Position numbers and translations under genes: made by a program. DNA of 64,000 nt. Source: Silene conica (lineage: Eukaryota > Streptophyta > Magnoliopsida > Caryophyllales > Caryophyllaceae). Under the pieces are notes generated by a model that saw only the letters and a list, made by a program, of their open reading frames with translations, searched no databases and was not told where the DNA came from. The DNA lies in the NCBI GenBank assembly GCA_029255685.2, contig CM055318.2:69101136-69165135 (forward strand), given 5' to 3'. The stretch's first letter is position 1. Every line of letters starts with the position of its first letter. Positions 58,501 to 64,000 of this stretch are shown here, piece after piece.

Positions 58501-58740
58501 GTTGTGTGGGTCCAGCAACTGAAGAACGAAGGAAAACACGATGAAATCTTTGATCCTGTCCTAAAAGGCAAGGGATATGAACAAGACATGTTGCAGGTGC
58601 TTGATGTGGCCTGCAAGTGTGTTAACCAGAATCCCCTCAGACGGCCAACTATCAACGAAGTTGTTGATCAGCTCAAGATTCTAGGGTCCCTCCCAGATGC
58701 ACTAGCAAGTGAGGAAGTCTATTCAACAGAAAAGCAGTAA
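55510..58740 (+). CDS. LRR receptor kinase, PSY1R/PSKR type (paralogue 2)
   Basis: Intronless, 1076 residues, with the same plan as the gene at 46675. Signal peptide about 1-33; cap [17 protein letters not shown]; about 20 leucine-rich repeats from roughly 85 to 650; island [18 protein letters not shown] near 538-555; membrane span about 699-724; kinase about 785-1058 with GCGGFG, AIKK (Lys 812), HRD (908-910) and DFG (928-930). The kinase halves of the two paralogues are very alike, the N-terminal repeats less so. That is the usual pattern when ligand binding diverges but signalling is kept. It is expected to be a plasma-membrane receptor for a sulphated growth peptide (family knowledge; ligand not shown). 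Both copies are intact, in the same orientation and 5.7 kb apart, so they form a tandem duplication. Confidence 0.93.
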   Translation: MLIELIPSLSHSSSYHLHLLFILLLYSVSFSCQQQICNPEDQQSLLDFSGFLSSSLRPLNWSLSSDCCLSWEGIGCDDTGRVVHLLLPSRRLKGNISSSLANLTSLTQLNLSQNSFSGLLPDSLFTSLTNLEIIDLSSNFLYGTLSASLTSNGSFPGTIQIIDISNNQFHGTIEPTWFALGSNLSSFNASNTNFNGQIPSPICISSPKLKKLDFTNAAFNGHIPVGLGRCLELEVFRAGFNNVSGLLPDDIYSLKLLVELSVPANNINGTIGEEMLGLTNLKILELYSNSFSGTIPWDIGKLTKLEKLQLHINELSGTIPPSLMNCTNLVKLILRVNALEGNISTLDFSRLFRLQTLDLGNNYLTGNLPKSIFSCKSLTAIRVAINKLSGQISPSVVTLPSLTFLSLSNNSFTNVSGALTILATCKNLATLTLSKNFYNEILPGEKSFIGPEGFRNLQVLALGGCNFQGQVPEWLANIKTLEVLDLSFNEIRGTIPEWFGSLPNFFYLDLSMNSLTGEFPVQLNRLPALLSEKAANKLNRSYLDLPVFVAPNNASNQQYNQLAILPPAIYLKGNHLTGKLPVEISQLQNLHVLDLSVNDFSGSIPPEFSNLTSLEVLDLSQNNLSGEIPTSLQTLNFLSQFNVSHNNLEGQIPTGGQFGTFGESSYVGNLGLCGQAIQNQPCSTQAAPSITQGHGKNVGLILGLTLGVCLGITCVIMILVYWIMSKRRIRPGGDIDKIEAEMNSRCSSSGEMSKDTSLIILFPGSATKIKDLSILDILKATNNFNQENIIGCGGFGLVYKATLDNGVKVAIKKLSGDMCLIEREFKAEVEVLSLAQHENLVSLMGYCVHDGLRLLMYSYMENGSLDYWLHENPDGPSQLDWPIRVKIAFGAGNGLAYMHQICEPHIVHRDIKSSNILLDENFEAHLADFGLSRLILPYRTHVTTELVGTLGYIPPEYGQAWVATFRGDVYSFGVVLLELLTGKRPMEVRKTKTSRELVVWVQQLKNEGKHDEIFDPVLKGKGYEQDMLQVLDVACKCVNQNPLRRPTINEVVDQLKILGSLPDALASEEVYSTEKQ

Positions 58741-61125
58741 AGTTGCTCAGTACAATAGCTGCAGACCAGGACACATCAAACAAAAAAGGAACTCTAGTTT
58801 CAATGTCCTATTACTATGATGTTTGTGCAAAAATTTTGCCACAGAAATACAGTGTACACCAACTAGTTGGTGCCCGGAATCTCGTGTACATAGCCCCTTT
58901 TTTGTAATTATGAATTATATATAGTCAGAATTATCAAACAAGTTATTCAAAATTTCAAACATAAAGAAACAGCCCAGGAACCCAAAGAGAAATATGAGAG
59001 TAAGATTTTTGGAGCAGGTATTCTCTAAATAAAAAAAAGTTTATAGTAACTATTTCAATGCCACTACAATGTGACTGACTATATCCAACACAAACTAATC
59101 TCTATCGTGACACTATGTTGTGCGCCCACAAACATAATAGAGCACTGAGAGCGAATTCCTACTCATTCTACAAATATGTATTTCTCTTTCTATTCTCCAT
59201 TTACTTTCAAAATTATTTACCGACGCTTGCAGATTCTCTGTATGCAAGAATGCAAAGCACCGACATTGAAGTACATGTACATAGACAGTACAAGTTTGCA
59301 ACATACCTATGAGTCTATGACTTCCTAGTTCCTAAAACCTAATCATTCAGCAAAGAACCATTTTCCATCCCTGCTCTCCATTAACTACAGAAACTATACC
59401 TTAGATTTAATTTAGGGTATCAAAACATGATACATAAAAAAAATATGTTAATATTTTGATGTGGTTCTTGCAGGTTTAAGGTAATTCCAATTTACTGACT
59501 TGAGGTTTCACTATTACCATTTTCAAGGCCTGGGATTTAGGATAACTCTCACTTAGGTAACCTAAAGTGTAACATCATTAAAATTTAATTCAAAACATAA
59601 CTTTTTTCAACATAGTAAAGAAGCTTTTTGCAAATTTATGGCAAAATTAACCACAATATTAACTTGATGCACATTTCACTACTTCATTATACATTGACCG
59701 TCCTTGATCTAAAAGAAAATTGGCAATATTACACATAGTAGGCATAAGTAAGAAACCTTTGATGCCTTACATCGCCAAAGAGAAATATAGGTCACACCTC
59801 AAGTCACCAAAGCGGCGCCATAGTGAAATACATATCACAGTCACACCTCATGTCACCAAAGAGGAATTAGTCAAATCTGAAGTCACTAAACCGAAGTTAT
59901 ACATATCTTAAGTTACCAAAGTCTAATTAGTCAAACCTAAGGGTACCAGCGAAAAATTAACTGAAACCGGCCCAAAGGTCCCAAAAATGAAGATTATGGG
60001 GAAAAAAATCTAACCAGAAGCAAAAAAATGGAAGACCCTTTGCAAGGTAACTTCTAGATATCAATACATCATCCGACACATCAGTCAATCTGTCAGTGAT
60101 TGCAACTCCATAACCAATCAACGAGTATCCCATAACTTTATACGTACTACACTGGATTCACAATAACAATAAGGTCACATGCGAAATACCGGAACTTCTT
60201 AACAATGCAACACCAAATTCGCTAGCTTAAACGACTTAATTCTAGCAATGTACCATATTATATGCATAAAAATTCCCGACCTAATTCCAACAATAAATAA
60301 ATAAAATGCAGCAACATCAATTAGGATTCTAAATTGTATTCAATTGTCCAAACAACCAAGCATCACTGATCAACAACAATCAATTGCATAAAAATTTTTA
60401 AATACGTCACAATGACAGTAAAATTGTAAGCAATTCATAAGTGCGCAGTTCACGGAGTTAGCGAAAGCGAAGCCGGAAACGTAGAATAATTTAACAGCAA
60501 AACTATGAATCAACAGCTTATAAACCCTAAGGAGAGGTAAGAACATACGAGTATGACAAAAATATCGACGAAATTGCAAGAATTAACAAACTTAGGGCTT
60601 AATTAAGGTAACAATGCGTGAGTTTGTATGGTGAGAATGTAGAGTAAAACGAAAGAGAAGTGAAGATACCGCCATTGTTGCAGTTGAGAGCGACTTTCCA
60701 AAATTGACGTCTTCCATAATACGAGTAGTTTCAGAGTTCCACACTACTGGGAAAGAGTCAACCAGATGAAATCGGAACCGTAAAAACCGAACCGCTATTT
60801 CTGGAAACGGTTCGATTTACCAAACCAAACCCGAGTATTTTTTTAGCCCTTAAGAGAGTCACAAAAGTGAATTTAATGTTGACTAGATTTCAATTCAGGC
60901 ATGACATGTAAACCCAAAACAACGCTATTCGAAATAAGCCCGATCCAAAACTGGATAGATTGACCAGTTTATCAAGTTTTTGACATGAATAACACCCCTT
61001 ATCAATAACGAATAAGCTTGGTGACATTTGTCCTAAAAACGGGCAATGAGAGGGGTATTAGAAATACAGTCTTTTTTTTTTAAAATGAGTCATAAGGATG
61101 AATGAGATGTTGACGGAGTTTGGAC
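58741..61125. other. 2.4-kb intergenic stretch with weak repeats
   Basis: AT-rich. Around 59780-59950 a phrase like CACACCTCAAGTCACCAAAG recurs loosely three or four times. At 60668-60716 the minus strand offers a short ATG frame (MEDVNFGKSLSTATMA) that runs into GTATCT, a possible first exon of an unidentified or non-coding minus-strand gene. No following exon could be supported. Near 60780-60840 CCGAACCG strings suggest a hAT remnant. Confidence 0.35.
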
Positions 61126-61667
61126 TAGACATGGCAAAAAAAATCAAGTTGTAATCGTGCTTGTATTTGTGTCAACTTTAAATGGGTCATCAGTACCCTA
61201 ACAGTCTAAACTTAACTCGGCCTAATTACAAAAACACACAATTTGTCTTAGTCTTAACTTAGCCCAATTAATTTTTTGTATAACCCAACCCGGACTATTT
61301 AACTCATTTATCTTTAAGCACATTATTTTTAATCTACTTAACTCGTTTAACCCTATAAAAATAGGAAGTAAAATAAATTATAAGCTTTAATGCCAATTAT
61401 TCCGAAAATGCTTAATTAAATTGCTTATTTATAAGTTGTTTGGTTGAATTATTAACTCGACCTAGATCTAATACGAGTATAAGACACTTTTGAATAAATA
61501 GGTTTTCGTGTAAAAAATCTCAACCATAACCCAACCCATTTAAGTTTGATGTCATGTTCGTGTCAACTCAATTACTTAAACGGGTAATAACATCATAACC
61601 CTAATTTTCTAACTTCGCGCGCGGGTTCATGACGTGTTTTGGGTCATATCAATAATTGTCACCTCTA
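61126..61667. mobile_element. Possible hAT-like element, eroded
   Basis: Ends TAGACATGGCAA and, reversed, TAGAGGTGACAA (9 of 12 match). The flanking 8-mers GTTTGGAC and GCTTGAAC share six bases. Non-coding. The call rests on the weak ends and the similar style of the better hAT fossils nearby. Confidence 0.5.
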
Positions 61668-61940
61668 GCTTGAACCCAAATTAAAAGCACCATTAACTCT
61701 TACGAAATTACCAGTTAAGCTAATTGATATATACGATCAGAATCCTAGATTAAATCAACGTCATAACTAAGATCATATAGGATCACAACGGACAGCTACA
61801 CCTCGCAAATGGGACAATTGAGCCGAGTTAGAATTGATCATTTTGAGTTCAGGTCATTTTTAAATGAATTGCTATCGATTATTAAACTATACGGAGATAA
61901 CAACAATCCGTATTCGAGGAAAAATATTCAAGCTTGGTTA

Positions 61941-62163
61941 GGTCCTGTTCTTTCTGGCTTAATTTCAGCTCCTTTCAATTCCGTTTGGTTGTATTCCGTT
62001 AAGTTTTATTTACGTTCAATCAATTACTTTCAATTAATCTCTTCACAAAAGTAACTTTTAATTCAACTAAATTCACTCCAGCTCAGTTTCACTCAATTTA
62101 GTTCAATTAAGCTCTACTCCAATTTATTCAATTCAGCTCGTTTCAGTCGAAAAGAACAGAGCC
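61941..62163. mobile_element. Tourist-like MITE (PIF/Harbinger), 223 bp
   Basis: Ends GGTCCTGTTCTTT and, reversed, GGCTCTGTTCTTTT, flanked by TTA on both sides (61938-61940 and 62164-62166). The internal arms repeat CAGCTC and CAATTCAGC strings. It lies about 290 bp upstream of the TOM40 start codon, so it may sit in its promoter. Confidence 0.8.
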
Positions 62164-62453
62164 TTAGTCAAATTTTTAATCAAATTTTAATTTTAATCGG
62201 GTCAATTTTATCAAAAGAGATTATACAATCAAAACGACAAATAGAATAGGAGTTGGGAGTACTAACCAAGTTACCAAACAAAATGAACATTCAAAAACCC
62301 TTCTAAACCCCTATTTCTACACTACACTATTTCTTCTTCTTCATCTCCAAAATTTCATTTTTAATAATTTAATTCACGTATAATTTCTGGGTGTTATTCA
62401 TACAACATAAATTTATTTGTTGATTAATCAAAGTTAAAATCTTTTTGACAACA

Positions 62454-63915
62454 ATGGCAGCAATCCCACCAACAACACCACCTTCTGATACTTCTAAAGT
62501 TGATCAACATGTTGATTACAAAAATCTCCCTCTTCCTATTTCTTATGAAGAACTCCATCGTGAAGCTTTAAGTTAGTACTGTATCTTTTTAATCAATTTT
62601 ATTGTACTTTAATTGCGTAATTTTCGTGTTTTTTTAGAGGATTATGCTGATGTTATTTTATTGAGGTTAATTATGACTTTGGGATGTTAATGTTTGTAAC
62701 GTTAGGTTAATACTGTAGAATTGTAGGTGTTGTTGGGTTATTTGATTTTATTAGTTACACCCTTCGTGGCGATTATTTGTTTACCTTTTTTTTTCCTTTA
62801 TGAGGGGTATTTTAATCTTAGGTAAACAAATGGTTGGGACGGAGAAGGGAGTAGTTGTTTTGTACATATGGATAATTGAGAATGTAGGTTTTGATATGTT
62901 GGATTATCGGTTTCGAGCATTTAGCTTCCAGGGTTTTTGATGGTTGATGTTAGGTAGGTGTTTGAAAACCGATGGAGTGATTTTGCTTGATTTTGGCTTG
63001 TGGGGTGTTTGAGTTTAGCCTTGTGTTGTCTGAACGCCCGTGTTTGTGTATCGTTGTTAATGGGTTTGGCATTGTATGCTTTAAGATTTCAGCTGATGCA
63101 ACTTGAAATTCTGAACTGAAGTGTAGTTTAGCAGTGGAAGAATAGGTGTTCATACGAATTGTCGCATGTGCCCGTCAATCAGCAACTGTTAGAGGCTTTG
63201 AAGCCAATTTATAACAAATCAGGGTACTTCTGAAAGTAGTTTGGTTACATGTTCTTAATTCAAAGATATCGGCTTGGTTCTGGCATTCTATAAGACAGTC
63301 TCATGCTGTCTTGCGAGAATAGTTATCGATGTGAATGCTTGTAGGTAACTTTACGGATTAGTTCTAGGAACAAACAATTAAACCCTGCTGGTTGTGTGCA
63401 AAAGTTTGAATTTGCCATTGTTGGTGACAGTGTCTCTGAAGCCAGAAGTTTTTGAAGGGGCTCGATTTGATTACAATAAAGCACTTACCCCAAATTTCTT
63501 CCTTAGTCACAGGTAATGTCTACTATTCTATCAATAATTAGTGATGTTTATCTTATTTCTTACTGTTACTTTATACTAGTATGATTTTAAAAGCTTCTTG
63601 AATAATTATCAGTGTGACCATGGGGCCTACGGAAGTTCAATCTCGGTCTTCAGATATTATCAAAATCTCTACCGCCAGTTACGAGTTTGGTGCTAATTAT
63701 ATAGACCCAAAGGTAAGAATGGTCTGATAATCAGTGATGTTGACGGTTGACATTATGACCCTGTGAAACTAACCTATCTCATGTATTGCAATAATATTTA
63801 ATCGGGCTGCATTTTACAGCTGATGCTTATTGGAAGGATAACACAAGAGGGTAGATTAACCGGAAGATTTAAGTATGACTTGCTTGATAATATTACCTTG
63901 AAGGCTAACGGTCAG
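62454..63915 (+). CDS. TOM40: TOM40 mitochondrial import channel, exons 1-4 (gene continues past window)
   Basis: Exons 62454-62571, 63431-63512, 63613-63712 and 63830-63915 join in frame. Exon 1 gives [17 protein letters not shown] and [15 protein letters not shown]. Exon 2 gives [18 protein letters not shown] and NFFLSHS. Exon 3 gives [20 protein letters not shown] and [11 protein letters not shown]. Exon 4 gives [20 protein letters not shown] and LKANGQ. This is the N-terminal third of TOM40, the beta-barrel pore of the outer mitochondrial membrane TOM complex, through which nearly all imported precursors pass. Plant TOM40 is about 310 residues. Introns 1-3 are GT-AG; the fourth donor is GC (CAG then GCAAGT), a GC-AG intron. 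The rest lies beyond the right edge. Confidence 0.93.
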
Positions 63916-64000
63916 GCAAGTTTTTTTTTTTTTTTTTAAAAATCCGATATTGTTCCATTTCTCTCAGATAATTTGGTTTTAACATAAATTCTCGTGTATT

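Noticed and set aside
60370-60716. Minus-strand gene with first exon near 60668-60716
   Set aside because: Only a short ATG frame and a possible donor are visible; no supporting downstream exon or family match. Left as a note in the gap entry.

Overview
This window is plant nuclear DNA from a eudicot. The receptor kinases, the PRA1 and RTFL/DVL genes, the S1-type secreted protein, the TOM40 gene with GT-AG and GC-AG introns, and a Tekay-type chromovirus all say plant. The style of the repeats (Stowaway, Tourist and hAT fossils, Helitrons ending in CTAG) makes me think of Caryophyllales, but that is an impression and not proven. Host genes are sparse: about seven intact protein genes (two of them recent duplicates) in 64 kb. 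Most of the rest is transposable elements, often nested in one another.

Layout. 1-2035: the 3' end of a LINE and a Tourist MITE. 2036-17809: a very young tandem duplication of a 5.5-kb block. Each copy holds a tiny RTFL/DVL peptide gene (+), a PRA1-family gene (-) and the end of a Gypsy element. The second copy also carries a later Copia insertion with identical 144-bp LTRs and a perfect empty site in the first copy. 15830-34429: a Tekay-like Gypsy element on the minus strand. Its 5' LTR is split at a (TA)n microsatellite by two related terminal-inverted-repeat elements: a 560-bp one and an 8.7-kb one that carries pieces of several host genes (GT34 xylosyltransferase, an FTSHI5-like protein and others) plus a 203-bp tandem array. 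35098-38191: a Helitron containing a hAT fossil that contains another hAT fossil. 38833-39234: a self-incompatibility S1-like secreted protein gene. 39769-45420: more hAT fossils, one pair nested and containing a second Helitron and a Stowaway. 46675-58740: a tandem pair of PSY1R/PSKR-type leucine-rich-repeat receptor kinases with conserved upstream blocks and a hAT fossil between them. 61126-62163: two more MITE-like elements. 62454-end: the first four exons of TOM40.

How the genes relate. The two receptor kinases are intact paralogues of the peptide-hormone receptor class. RTFL/DVL peptides restrict cell proliferation, PRA1 proteins act in endomembrane trafficking and TOM40 is the mitochondrial import pore. 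I see no operon-like or pathway link between them. The strongest story is structural, with insertion order readable from sequence: Gypsy first, then tandem duplication of RTFL plus PRA1 plus the Gypsy end, then Copia into one copy; and, separately, (TA)n-targeted gene-carrying elements landing in the Gypsy LTR.
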